Origin: Atrina japonica
Lineage: Eukaryota; Mollusca; Bivalvia; Pterioida; Pinnidae
Length of the DNA stretch: 64,000 nucleotides
NCBI GenBank assembly: GCA_030159075.1
Contig: BROG01000074.1
Coordinates: 1,517,501 to 1,581,500, forward strand
Direction: 5' to 3'
Shown: in pieces, positions 1 to 13,600 of the stretch
Layout of the letters: each line of letters begins with the position of its first letter
Numbering within the stretch: position 1 is the stretch's first letter
Program-made: the position numbers and the translations under genes
Notes under the pieces: generated by a model
Told to the model about the DNA's origin: nothing
The model's database searches: none
The model's input: only the letters and a program-made list of their open reading frames with translations

Positions 1-1
1 T

Positions 2-163
2 CAACAAATTAAAATAATCGGTAATGGCTTTAGACAATGTAGTATAAATGAATATTTGATGCATCGTTCAATGTCATATGGAAGTAGCTCGATACAAGAT
101 CAATATAATGCTAATTTTAGTACCAACCATAAGGAGAATTCATATGTAGATTCTTATGTTTAA
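2..163 (+). CDS. Possible C-terminal coding exon of a gene entering from the left edge (partial)
   Basis: One frame is open from the window edge for 53 codons and stops with TAA at 161-163. The predicted end is polar, rich in Ser, Asn and Tyr, and finishes in Ser-Tyr-Val, which fits a class I PDZ-binding terminus (S/T-x-hydrophobic) of a cytoplasmic tail. I do not recognise the protein. It has no clear similarity to the tail of the next gene. An open frame of this length can occur by chance, so the call is weak. If real, it is either the end of an upstream gene or an alternative last exon of the mucin-like gene that follows. Confidence 0.3.
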   Translation, partial: QQIKIIGNGFRQCSINEYLMHRSMSYGSSSIQDQYNANFSTNHKENSYVDSYV

Positions 164-404
164 TGTGAGAAATGTGATGACACAGTATGTCAAGGTACTG
201 TTTTGCCTATTTTCAGTTACTGTTATCAAATTTAAAAATATACACGTATAGAGTAATTCCCTAATGTTTTATTTGTCAACTTACACATAGTCAATCAAGA
301 ACACTATTATTGATAGTTTTATGTACTTGTATATAAATACAAACCATATATTCCATTGTTAAAATTAACTCATTTTCTCTTTAAGTTTCTCAATGTATTT
401 TCAG

Positions 405-1311
405 ACGCAGATTTACTTCACACGAAGGACATATTTTCTAAAGATCCTGCTCAATCTTTAGCGTCAAGTCTAAGTAAATCTATAGACAGTTTAGAAGTGG
501 TTGTATCAACCATTAAAGATCGAACTATAGAATCCAAAACAATTTTATCTACATATTTTTATGTGTATAATGAACATCAGTCCACGATAAGCATATTTTA
601 TGAAACATCGCATGAACATTTATCGACAGTTAACCAAAATACTCAGAAAACAACAGGTTTTAGATCTGATATTTCACATGAATATCAGTTTGCAACGAGA
701 ACGGTGCCGATTTTTATTGAAACAATAGTACCACAACAACCGATAAGTATGAAATTACATAGGGATAATACAGGGGTGCTTTTTTCGTCATCACAGTCGG
801 ATGTCAAAACCTCAAATTATAATGATAAATACTCGCTAGAGCACAATGGAAGACAATCTACCTTTGGCGTAACATTGGGACCTGACCATAGGTCAATAAT
901 CAGTTGCTCAGTGACAAAGAATATTGGAAATTCCATTAGAATTTTGGATTCTGATACAATTTTACAATCATTTAGCACTACAACAAAGGAACATCTGCCA
1001 TTTTCTGTTTCAACAATAGGCATAGAACCCAATTCCAGACATAGCTTTAATGAGCAACATATAGACGGAATATCCATACAAACCTTTCTAACATCAGATG
1101 TTATACCAAACAGTGGATTCCCACTTTCAGGTTCTTTGGGTTCTTTACACAACAATGTCGCAATTAATGCGAAATTGACATCTGATTCTCGTCATTCTCT
1201 TACCGACAGCTTGGTGTATTTCACAAGCAAAACATCGGAAATGTATTTAACACAAAAGGAACATCCATTACAAAAGGCGTCAGAGTCAAAAATAATTACA
1301 GGTATTGTACG

Positions 1312-1342
<31 letters not shown>

Positions 1343-4300
1343 TTCCCAACAAGAGTTAATCAAGAATTTACTGTACTTGAAACGAGTGCTTATTCCTCAG
1401 TGTCAAGATTTTTTCTCTCTGACTCTCTTTTAGTATATTTAAACAAATAGGTATTACTTTAATATCTTAAACCAAAGAACCGATGTTTGATAGTCATATT
1501 TATGCAAACAACCTAATTAAAACCAATCTGATCTCTCAACGTTCCCGTTTTCCAGTGTGTCGCCTAGAGGATTTAATCAAATTCGCCATGGGGTCACATG
1601 CGAATGACCTCGTGGGTGTGTCATTTTCGACCAATGAATATCTGATTTGCGCGATCGTATACGTATACGTTGATTAAATGACAAAGAGATGTAAACAGTA
1701 TTAAGACTATAAACAGAAGTGAAAACATAAATATCGGGAGGCGTAGAGAATTCTTTGAATAACCCTTTGATAGGTTTGAATCACCAGAGATATTCTTTTT
1801 CATGAAATAAATTACATCTCTTTGTCATTTGGTAAACTTTCAAAATCCAGTAAGTCGCATTTTATTTGTCGAACATTACATACCTACAAGGAGTCATTCA
1901 CATGTATGTCCCCATAGCAGATTGTATTAAATCCTCTATGCGAAATGTCAGAAAACAGAAGCGGTGAGAGATCGGGTTTTATTTCGGTTAAATAGATTAA
2001 ATGACCAATCAATTATTTTAAATATTTACAGATTTTGTAGATTCATAAAATTAGTTTACATGAAAAATAATGAAAGTGTCATCATGAGCATTTATTATCT
2101 TTTATTGATGATATTATATTTAATATATTTTCAGATGCAAACGTTTTACAAACAAACAGTGGCACAAGAAAGGAATCTAATGTTTTCTCAACGATTCATC
2201 TGTCAACATATATATCGAATACGCAGATCAGCATGTCCACATATACAGAAAATACTTATATGCCATCTGTTCTGCTTCCATCTTCTAGTTCTCCATTAAA
2301 TAACAAATACGCATCTACTGACATGTATATAACGACAGAAGTAGGACATATTAGGTCTAGAGATATGCTTCCCTCGATTTCCATTTCGTTATCTGGTTCA
2401 CTTCAAACAAAGAGGAGTTCATATGATGGACATACAGAGTTGTTTTCTATATTTCTGACAAAGACAAAGGATTTACATTACAATGATTCAACAAACACTA
2501 TACCTTATATATCCGATGGATTAGAACCTAGTTTTACATATAGTGCTACCATAACAAGCGGCAACCTAAACATATATGCTGGTGACACATTACAATCAGA
2601 CACTTCACATTCAGATTTATTCCCATATGATATAATGATGACAGGACCTACAAATTCAATACAGTCGTCACAGTTTCTCACAATGAATAGTACAGGAGTA
2701 CAACGTCAACCATCAGCATTATCCTTACAAACACCATTCTCAACGACATCATTTATACCTCCAAACAGAGACACAGAACGCTTCTCATGGGATAATTCTT
2801 CAATCATGGACTCTACAGTATTGTTGTCAAGAATGCATACAAAAGGTTTATTTGCAAAATATGAAACTTCAATACAGCCAGGAAACATATCCGAGTCATA
2901 CCAACGTGATGCATACTCCACATATAATATAACGATGACTGAGTATTCACGCTCTGTCGCTACAGAACCTTATTTACAATCCGTAAATGTACATAAACAA
3001 AATATACCATCTCCGGTTGTCACGCCAAATTCTGAAAATATGTTGCCATCGTTCACTGACCCTGGAAATGACTGGACATCTTTCCATACAGATGATTCAA
3101 CATCAACCTCAAAGAAAATAAAATATCATACTAATTTTTCAAGTTATATAATCGATACAATGTCTACTCTGTTACACAGTATCTCTAAAGCAGAAACTTT
3201 GGAAATTTTAAGTACCAGAGACTCTAACTATCAATTTACAAATAGACAAATATCAGAAACAAAAGTACCACAAACGTCTAGTTATGCATCGATATCCAAT
3301 TATGGATGGGGAACAGACGCAACCACTATGGATAAAGAGGTATCTGTTTCTCCACCACGGACAATACATGATTATAGTACATCAGATGTGTTTTATTTAT
3401 CGTCTTTGCCAAGTCAAGGAATGAAACCTCTAGTTTCCATTGCAACGGATTCTTCACCATTATCACCAACGCCAACACAACCATTATCCTATCTTCTGTT
3501 GCCATCAGAAAATCGCGAATCATCCCTTCACATAGTTATTGCTACGGCACTGCGTACAGATATATTGTCTATGACACAGGAGGGTATCACAACAGGTTCC
3601 GCATATACAGCGACCAAAACCTTGCCTTCCTTATCAGGGTTGATATCAAATAATATACACATGCCACCAGATCCAACAGCACAAGGGCAGGGAACAAGCA
3701 TTAGGAAGGATACATATGTATACAATATTTCCCCAACACAGACAATGCAAGAAAATACCATACTTGACAATAGTGTGTATTCTTCAAAAATGGAAACAAG
3801 TAGAAGTACAGCAAAACCCACGGCATCAACAACACCAAATACAGAAACTAGCAAAGGTTATACATTGTTCTCTTTCCTTTCGTTTCAAAAAACGGAGCTT
3901 AACTATTGGTACACACACGCCCACGTATTATCGCACAAAAGAGTTTCGCTGGCTGGCATCTGTATTTCGGCAAATGTTTTGGAATAAAACGCAATACCAT
4001 CCATAGAAGAGAAGAAAATACCTCTAACCACTTCACTTTGTACTAAAATCCATGTAATTACATTTTGTCACTTTTCTTGTCAGGATTTTAGGAAAAGGCC
4101 GATTTAAAGTATTCCATTTTTGCAATTCAATTATCAATAACAATGTAACATAAATGTTCATATTTCCTCAATCGGCAATATTCCATATCATTGACTAAAT
4201 GTCAGTGTTGTTTATTTCACAGGATCCACAGCTACCACTCATAAGAATGACAAAAAATCTGAGGTTCCATTGTGTAAGTAAATCAGTCTCATCTTCAAAT

Positions 4301-6072
4301 CGTATTAAAGCTATTTGTTTTAATAAGAACATTGGTTCGGAGGAACGAGCTCAGAAACAATACACTGGGGAAAAACATATTGGCCTTCCGCAATCATACT
4401 TGCAAGCTTTCCACACAAAAGTCAGCATTTACGGCTGGGATTGAAATAAGACATTTTATTTTTTATAGAATAAAGAATAGATAAGCAGTTTGTTTAAACA
4501 AAACGGATGTCTGTCATTTGCTATAGCAGACCAATTTGATCTTCCGTATTTATTGCATGTTGGATAAAAACAAAATCCAAGAATAGACATGTTAGCCTTC
4601 ATTGACCTGCTAGTCAAAGAGAGCTTATGAAGTATCAGTAAAGCTAACCCTTGTGTTGAAATAAAATAATTATTTTTTGTTGTAATACATTTGGTTTTCA
4701 TCACTTTATAACTGCTGTATTTCAGATAAATGGTTACTGATTGGATCATTTGGACTCCTAGTTCCTCTTTGTTGTATTATAGGAATACTGATTTACTGCT
4801 GTGCAAGGTATCATTTCCTGCATTTATTTCATAATCAATTTCTAAAAATAAAGAATTTCCACTGGATGATTTGGTAAGAAATACAGTAAGCCTGTCCTAC
4901 TGAACAGATCTGTGCGATGACCATCAATAACTAATAATCACAGCATTTTCTATCATAGAATATTTCTGTGTGCTGAAACAATCAATTGTTGCATTATTTT
5001 TAAAAAATGCTTCCTCCATTCAGACAATTTGGGCAAAAGCTATCTGATCCTACAGTTCCACATAAGAAAAATAAGGCGGGGTATAAGCTTCTTGGTCATG
5101 TTTGTATTTTTTCTTCATTTTCTATTTTTTTGTTTTTAACTCATCACATTATTGTCAAAAACTCAAGTTTACCTAAAAATACAATTTTGATCCTATGGTA
5201 ACAATCTTTGAAATGGCATCTTCAAGTCACGTATCATTGCATAAAAATTAATGGTATTGTTTCACGCCAGACCCTTTGCAAACAATTTATCATCAAGATA
5301 CATGTATTTGTATATATTTTCATCATTCTTAGACCAATTATGTTCTGAAGTCCTCATTTAAATTATTAAATAACTTTTTTTTTACATATGCTGTACTTCA
5401 ACATAATTTTGTAAATGTACTGATATTTTATTCCATTAAAACAGGTACAATAGAAGTCAAGGAACAGACAAGGATTCTGACATCAAAAAGCCTCACCACA
5501 TGTCCGAAACATGGTATGATAATGTCCTGTTCAAGGGCGAAACTGGACAAATGCCTAAGTATTATATTCAACAGTACAGAAAAGGTATCACTAATACTCA
5601 AATCACAAAAAGTGTGGTACAAACATATGACCAACCGCTTGATGTAGCAAACAATGATTCCAATACAAAAAGCGGTAGTCATAGATCTACAGAGACTGTT
5701 GACCTTCAAAGATCGTCTGCTACAAAAGTTTGGAAACAAGATAATATGCATATCCCGAATAATTCGAATTACCGAATTAAGAAAAACAGTAGTGGTAATA
5801 GAGCTACAAAGTCTGTCTATAGTAAAAGAAATTCAGAAGTTTTGAATCAGACAAATACGGTTACACCAAAAGGTGTAAGGTTCACTTCAGACCATCCTCA
5901 ACAACCACACTTGATGGTTCCTAGGCAATATAAATATACCAGAGCACAGAAAGTGGAGACGTATTTATATGAAGAGGAGAGTGGTGTACTAGTACCCTAC
6001 GGGTACATGGAAAGCAGTGTCCCTATTCCTGATTATGAGGACACAAGTGTAGTTCCGTTGCCTGATTATTAA
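405..6072 (+). CDS. Mucin-like type I transmembrane protein, 5' end not found
   Basis: Five exons join in phase: 405-1301, 2135-3856, 4223-4273, 4726-4807 and 5445-6072, about 1126 residues. The first two exons encode a Ser/Thr-rich, cysteine-poor extracellular region with scattered N-glycosylation sequons, as in mucins. Both start after a ttttcag acceptor with similar codons (DADLLHT and DANVLQT) and are symmetric phase 1-1, so one is probably a duplicate of the other. The 17-residue third exon leads into a membrane segment (WLLIGSFGLLVPLCCIIGIL) followed by Cys-Cys-Ala-Arg, which fits a single-pass type I protein. The 209-residue tail has several tyrosines (WYDNV, PDYEDTSV) and ends PLPDY. 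No signal peptide or first exon is visible; only 241 bases separate this from the stop at 163, so earlier exons may lie outside the window. The donor at 3857 (GTTATA) is weak. I do not recognise a named family. Confidence 0.7.
1313..1340. repeat. (TA)n microsatellite in the first intron of the mucin-like gene
   Basis: A pure TA dinucleotide run starts a few bases after the proposed donor at 1302. It is likely to be polymorphic in length. Confidence 0.85.
1540..1965. mobile_element. Fold-back (MITE-like) element in the mucin-like gene intron
   Basis: The two ends are inverted copies of each other. The left block around 1557-1610 (tagaggatttaat, then ccatgggg, then gaatgac) recurs in reverse complement at about 1885-1945. 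An inner pair, 1679-1695 and 1811-1826 (gacaaagagatgtaa), is also inverted. Arms are imperfect, about 140 bp. No coding potential is seen. This is a non-autonomous fold-back or MITE by structure; the family is unknown. Confidence 0.6.
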
Positions 6073-6171
6073 GCCGAAATGATTTGTATTATAACTAGAA
6101 ATGAATGATATAGAAATATTTTACTTACAATTTCTTTGTAAGTTAAAGTCAATCTGGAGTGAAAGCAGTTC

Positions 6172-6177
6172 AATAAA
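6172..6177 (+). terminator. Polyadenylation signal AATAAA, mucin-like gene
   Basis: Canonical AATAAA about 100 bases after the stop codon at 6070-6072. Position and strand fit the 3' end of this transcript. Confidence 0.55.
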
Positions 6178-6867
6178 AGGTTACAGTAAATACTTCATAA
6201 CATGATAAAGTTTCAGTATATTAAAACCAGATATACCAAAGTATTAATCTTCAGGCTGTCCAAGATACAATATACAATCACGGTCATCTAGATATCTAGA
6301 GGTGGGATCAGGTGTCATGGAGGAGTAAGCATCACCTGTTGACTGGTCACACCCACCGCGAGTCAACAGTCAAATTAAAATGAAATATGTGAGGAGTAAT
6401 ACCAATACTGTACTTCATCCACATATTTGTCTGACAGTAAAGCAGTAATTATGGTTTGTCTATTTCTGGAATATAACCATTTCCTGTTACATTACAATCA
6501 GTGTATAAGACATTTTAAAGTAAAACTAACACAGATTTATTGCAGATTGATGATATTTTGCTATGATATAAAGGTAATAAATACTAGAGACAACATTGAA
6601 TCTAATAACCTCGGATTTGTTTGTTTCTACATAACATGTATTTTCAGTACTAGTATATTTTAACATATTAATATTGCTGTCTATGTTACTATATTATTTG
6701 AAACTTGAAAAATTGTATGCATGCCTCATTCTGTTTACTAAGTACTATGAGGTCAAGAAGTGGTCTAAGTTCAAACTGGTCTAATACTGTTCACAAATCA
6801 TTCTTGTTCTATCTTCCAATTACACGGGAATAAAGACTTAAGAAAGAAGAAAAAGGTTACATTTCAT

Positions 6868-6932
<65 letters not shown>

Positions 6933-7680
6933 GGGATGTTACTGGAAACAATTTAACAGCGCAGTTAGACATTTTTGTATCGGACCGATGAGTTAGGTTA
7001 TGGAAATTACAACAAATACTTTCCTGTAGATGCTAAATAGCGTGTCATCTCCAAAAGGTCTCATTATGTATTACATGTATACATATTCTATTTATATCAG
7101 AAAATTGTTTTCAGTCTATATCTGGTCCGACATCAATTGTAATATATTTACATACAACTAACTACAATCATCAATTTTTATCATTTTATTTTACACAGCA
7201 GATATACCAGTATCCAATGGAAACTGTACATTGTAATCATGAAATAATGACTACATAGTACCACATTTGTCAAATTCTCACTTTTAATTTTGTGTCAGCT
7301 CATCAGCAAATTCTATCTTATAAAATGTTAAAAATGCTTAAAAAATTTCAGTATTTTGTATCCTCACAAAATGTCACATAAAAGCTGTACTTTTTTTTGG
7401 GGGGTGTGTTTACATTTCATCAAGAAAATCACAAATTCCAAGTAAAATATCATGCCTGCAGTGACACAGCGCTTTGGTTTTAAGTATCCCATTGTAAGAT
7501 CTATGACTTTCATTTCTTATGCCGTGTGTTTGGTACAAGTACATGTATGACCCCGTACTCAGGATCTGGATCTGGATCTTCTGATCTGCTTATGAATAAA
7601 ATGTTCTGCAGATCAAATCTACATTTTGTTTTTGAATATTTAAAATTTGAACATTTAGAAATGTCTTTAGAATCATAATA
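6178..7680. other. Intergenic region between two convergent genes
   Basis: It holds a (GA)n microsatellite and AT-rich unique sequence. A TTTATT at 7185-7190 (AATAAA on the minus strand) is a possible DPH2 polyadenylation signal. No coding exon was recognised. Confidence 0.5.
6870..6930. repeat. (GA)n microsatellite
   Basis: About 30 uninterrupted copies of the AG dinucleotide. Confidence 0.95.
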
Positions 7681-10600
7681 TTAATTATTATAGCTTCCTT
7701 CTTCACCATATCCAGAAGCTATGCCAGTTCTTCCTTCAACAGCCTTTGACACAGCTGTCTCTCCAAGTTGTTGCTCTAAACCTTTCCATGACCTGGATGA
7801 AAGGAACTCTCCTGAAAATAAGATAAAATATCAGCTCTAGAGCAATACTAAGAATAATATGTGAATATGAGTTGTAGTATCCATAACGCTATGAAATATT
7901 TGACAATACCTTTTGTAATACTAAACAATAAGATGACGAATTATTGACGATGGTTTGAATCAAACCTTTAAAGCAAAATTGTAATACATGTAATAGTTAT
8001 TGTTTCAAACAATTTCTGCATTTACAGTTGTTCTTCCAAAAAATGCCCTGTGTAGGATCAAAATGTTATTTTCCAGTGAACTCTTTTTGTAAGAAATTAG
8101 TTTGATTTTGCAATTACTTCATAATATGAATATAACTACATCAACTTAAATGAAATTAAATTAAAAGCATAACACTGAACATTTCCTACATAGCATTTAT
8201 ATAATTTAGCAACTGACAGTGTCTTTACAGTATAGCTTTTATATAATTTAGGAACTCGTGTTTTTAGACAGTATATCTTTTTCACCTCTATGTGACTAAT
8301 TCAGGGTGTAATTTTAAAAACAATGCATGAATTACTTAGAATTAGAAAAAGTTTATGACTTTAGGAAGTTCTGTGAAAGAGTACCTAAAACATACATGAT
8401 ATACGGAGAGGGTAGTCAAAATTGAAAAATTGAAAGATCTCTAGTTTTCATGGAACCAAATATTGTTTACAAATTTTTTAAGGATTTATCCAGACAAACA
8501 TGAGTTATTGCAACATATGCACAGATGGACATCCTTCATATATTAACATGTAAAAGTATAATTTAATGAGGACCTTCCATTTTGTTGAGGGTTTAATGAT
8601 GGCTGTTAATTTAATCGCATTTGACCTGGATTGTTGTATCATTTAAAAGTTTAAATCTGATAACAGTTAGTTGATTTCATGGGATATGTTGAAGGTCAAT
8701 GACCAATTTTGAGTTGTAACATTTCACTAGATACATGTATACATGTATATAACACTTGATCAATGCATGACTGTAACATTAACACAACTACCAGAAATTC
8801 ACCATCCTATACATAAAATTTGGTCTTTATTAATACTGTGAAGCTGGAAATTTTTGCCCCTGGTTATTTTTGCATTTTACCACAGAAAATATACACGTAA
8901 TCACCTCATCTTAATTCAACTTACGTCTCATAGATGGAATGTATGTCCATTCTCAATTAGTTAGCTTCATTTTGGCTTCATTTTAAATTCACTTAATCAT
9001 CTAAAGACATAAATGGTGAAAACTAAACGAGAGTGAAAATTTCAAGCTATACAGTAATTCAAAATATCTTCATAATCCGGGGCCTAAATATACTAATATA
9101 TGAAAAATTGAAAATGATTGTTTATGAGTGTTTATTTTTATTGTTTATATCACATCAAGAATTTTTCATTTATATGGAGATGTCACTGGCTTTAGGTGAA
9201 GTGTCAAATTTTTTTACATGTGCAATGGATTGACACCAATGCAGTGAGGGCGACCTCCATTAAAGACTCATGAAAGACCTAATGAATATTTAAATCAATG
9301 TCTATTCATGATTATTACAATTTAAATGCATCTCATTTAAAATTTGCATTATTAAATCTTCATCGTGAATATAAAATCAACAATGATAGTCACACAATGA
9401 CCTTGTATCTAAACCTGATTCTGTGTGTGTACAGATGTGTGTTATCTCCCATATATCAATGTGTTGTGAACTTTTTATCACAAAACCTACTGACTGTAAC
9501 CTTCCACTCAACACTTAAGGTTAACAATTTGTGAGATAACCCCTATCATTATAATAATCTTCACTGAAACAGTCCAAAGATAACTTCTAAATCAGTATAA
9601 TAAAAATAAATAAAAAGTAAAAAAAAATTTAAGTGCTACAATGTAGTTTGGTTAAATAGACATGACAATTACATATGTAGACAGATTAGTAACTTACCAA
9701 AATCATTTTCTGACCTAAGCAAAATTCTGCCAAATGTTCAGTTATATTAAAATTTTCGTACATTGTTTTTATCCATTGCATTAATATTTTCAACAATTAA
9801 TGACAAAAATAGTTTATCAACGATATAAGCAGCAATTAATTGTTGTGAGTTGCATATGCATGTACATGTCAAACCATGTAATACTCATTCTCTCTATCTT
9901 TTGGGCTTAAATTACAACTTTTATTAGTATTAGTTCAGATTTTTTAAACATAATTAGGGTGTGGAACATTATTTTTCAATAATATGAGATGCAGTCGTAA
10001 GTGTCATTTTGTGATATAAGCGGCCTCATATCATCTGTTCTTCATCTGACATATCAACACGTGGAGAAGTTTACCGAGATTTAAATCTAATTAAATGAGT
10101 ATCAGGAATTAATCGTCGTCCATGGATGATGATTGGGGTCTCACAAGGGTTAGTACTAATCGCAGGTAACGTTGATTAGGAGTGACGAGTAGTACTTATT
10201 ATTGTCTGTATATCACCGGAGGCAATGGTATTGTCAAAACAATGCACAGGTGTGAAATAAACTCGGAAAATTACTGTGCTTTGGTTAATTGGTAGAAATG
10301 TAAAGAAATTGGAAGTTTTGGACATAAAAGCGGTAGGTGGGATAACTGTCTAAAAGCGGTAGACTACCGCTGAAATCGGTAGAGTTAATATGTCTGCATT
10401 TACATACATTGATGAAGCTAAAATCAGTGGGCCTGAAAAACTCACCTGAGTCTTTTCTCATTGGAGATCAATCAAATGGTGGCTTTAGAAAGGGTCAAAG
10501 GGTTAAATATGATTATTGAACTTTGGGTTGTACTACATTGTCAGTACCATACTGCTATCTGATCACACATCAAGATAAAAAGTCACAAAGTCTGAAATTT

Positions 10601-13600
10601 GTCTGGATTGAGTGTAAGGGTCAAATGAATTCTTGAAGAAAAAACTTTTACTAGCTTTAGCTTAAAATCATTTGGAACACTAGGCATGAAAAAATGAATT
10701 ATAAATTGGAACTAGAGTCCTTGGGCTTTTAGAAAAACCAAACAGATTTACTCTAGCTTCAGTAGTTATGGAGGAAGAAAGGACACATGAAAAAGGCGCA
10801 AAGGGGAGATACATCAAGAAATAGAAGGATTTAGATCTTTTTGATGCTTCAGAAGTCCTGAAAATTTGAGCGAAATCGATCGAGCCATTTTTGAGCTAGG
10901 GACAATACAAATTTTAGTCCATGTAAAAAAAATATTCTGGTTCTCAGACAATAAGACTTCCAAAATGGGCACGGTAGGTAGGTATTTTATTTTTATTTCA
11001 AAATTATTGTTTATATACCTTGAAGGCAAGAAAATAAGAAGACTTTATGTAACAAAAAAATGTCTTTTATTGTGACCTTCAATAAAATGCAAAGAAAAAT
11101 TGTGTGATTGTCTTGTTCACATGGTTTTAAAACTGAAATATTAACAAAAATATAAAATAGCTAAAAGATTATATATTTATCAAAACATAAAAATGTTTTG
11201 AAACTACAAGAAAATTAATTATAAATGCATCATTATAATTATCATCAATTATTATCATTACTATTTTACAAAGCTGTACAAAATGTAACTACTATGTGTC
11301 TAAAAATCAATGCAAATTCCAAAAGTTTCATTTTTTTAAAACAATAGCTATCCATTTTCATGTATTTCATTAAAACTTTCATTTACAGTAACTAATTTTA
11401 CTTTTATCATTCACCTACATTTAATTCAGATTTTGAAACTTTTATACACTATATAGTGTTACATGTATCATCATTTTAACACATCCTGAAATTCAGTTCC
11501 GTTCGGTATCGGTTCTTTCATCTACAACCCAACTTCCACTTCCTCCATAAACTGCAAGCAACAGCAGAAAACACATGATGTGTTCTGTGACATTTTCGGA
11601 CATGAGGTAAAGATTTACATTTTGAATTGTCAATAAAATAATTATTTTAGTTTTTAATTGGGTTTTAGAAATGCATTTTGAACTACAAATAGAAGGAAAT
11701 GGATCATTTTCGAAACTTAAGCCTTTTGAAATAACTGACATTTTTACTTGCCGCGCGGCAGTGATTTTTTTTATGAAATGTGAATAAAACGATTTCATTG
11801 GCGATTTCTTTTTGCATGCGGCGGTATCTGAGAACCAGAAGTATTTTTTTTACTTGGCCTTACTAAAAAAAAAAGAATACTAATACAGAATAATAATAAT
11901 ATCAATAACAATAAGTAACAAAAAATTATAAAAGTCAAAAGGAATAAAACTGAAGAATGCTCTTCAACCTTAAAAGATTCTTATCTAGGCTGCTCAGACA
12001 ATTAAATTACAGGATAAGATGAAGTTAAAAATTTTCTTAGAGTTAGGAACCTTCATGAATTTTATAACAGCAAGCGCTGGTGTACTTGGTCTTGACATTG
12101 GGACAAACACATTATAAATTATATTAGTAAACCTACAAATTTAAATATGAAAATAACAACTCTCAATTGCATAGTACTATTTCAAATCAACAATCTATTT
12201 ACCTGCGGAGTCTGATTGCACTGTTGTGATGGACAAAGCCTCATTCCGTGGTATGACAGCATTTGATGCTATCTCTGGACTTTCATGTTTCCCAGTGATT
12301 CGCATTTTACCTGTAATAAGTGATATATCTGTTCTGGTTTCTTCCCCCTCCTCATCTTGTACTTCATAATAATCTGTGCCACCTAAAAATACAAGGTATT
12401 TTATGATTACATGTGCCACCTGAAACATACCAGGTGTTTTATGATCACCTGTGCCACAGGAAAAATACCACGTATCTTAAAATTATATCTGCCACCTTAA
12501 ACATATCAGGTTTTTTTATAATTATCTGTGTCACTTAAAAAGTATGAGGTATTTTATAATTATCTATGCCTCTTGAAACATACCAGGTATTTTATAATTA
12601 TTTGTGCCACCAGAAACATACCAGGTATTTTATAATTATCTCTGCCATCTGAAACATATCAGGTATTTTATAATTATCTGTGCCACCTGAAATATATCAG
12701 GTATTTTACAATGATCTGTGCCACTGGATAAAAATGAATTATTCTAAAGGTGATTTCAAGAATTCTAAAACTAAATACTCTTCTTACTGCATAAGCCATT
12801 ACCTGGTAAAAGTGCTCGGAAATCTGTTACATATTTGCCACTCCATTCTCTGTCCCAAATGCATGCTAATTCCATTTCATATGGGGTAACAACAGGTTTG
12901 TAAAATTCATGTGAATCTAAAAGTGAATTTTCCTGACAAGCCACTAGCACAAATACATCAATTTCCATGAAGTTTGCAAGCTTTGGTACATTCAGTTTTC
13001 CAACCACAAATGTGTAGCTCTTTTTGCCAGCTCTTTTGATCAAAGCTTTCAGTCTATTTATAACTAGAAGATAATCTGCTACACCTAGTGTACCCACAAT
13101 AATACCCACAATCCTAGCATCCTTGGCCTTTTCCACCATCCAGAATCTTTTCATCAACGCTTTGTTACTCCATGAAATTTTACTTTCAGTTTCCTTTGTT
13201 GCTGGATTATAAGATGAAAATGTTGAGCTGTTGAAAGTCATCATGAGATTGGTTAGTGTCAAGTCTTTGTTACCAATATAGAAAATGTTATAATCTGCTA
13301 TTGACTTAGTTTCGTGTAAATGAATTATTCTTCCACATTTTTTCACAACATTTTCTTTGTCTGTATTTTCACTGTCATTTCCTGTGATGGGTGTATTACC
13401 ACTTGGAATATTTGAATCTTGTGGTTGACAGTTGGTTTTAGTTACATTGTCTTTTTGACAAAAACATTTGCTTGTAGCTGACATTATATCACTAACAGTT
13501 GATTGTACACTTGGAATATCAAGTCTGGATGTTATCGTGTCGGTGTAAGTGTGAATCAGCTGACTAACGATGTCCTCTACAAATTACAGAGAAAACAGTC

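Noticed and set aside
817..1155. Minus-strand 112-codon frame
   Set aside because: Shadow of the mucin-like exon at 405-1301.
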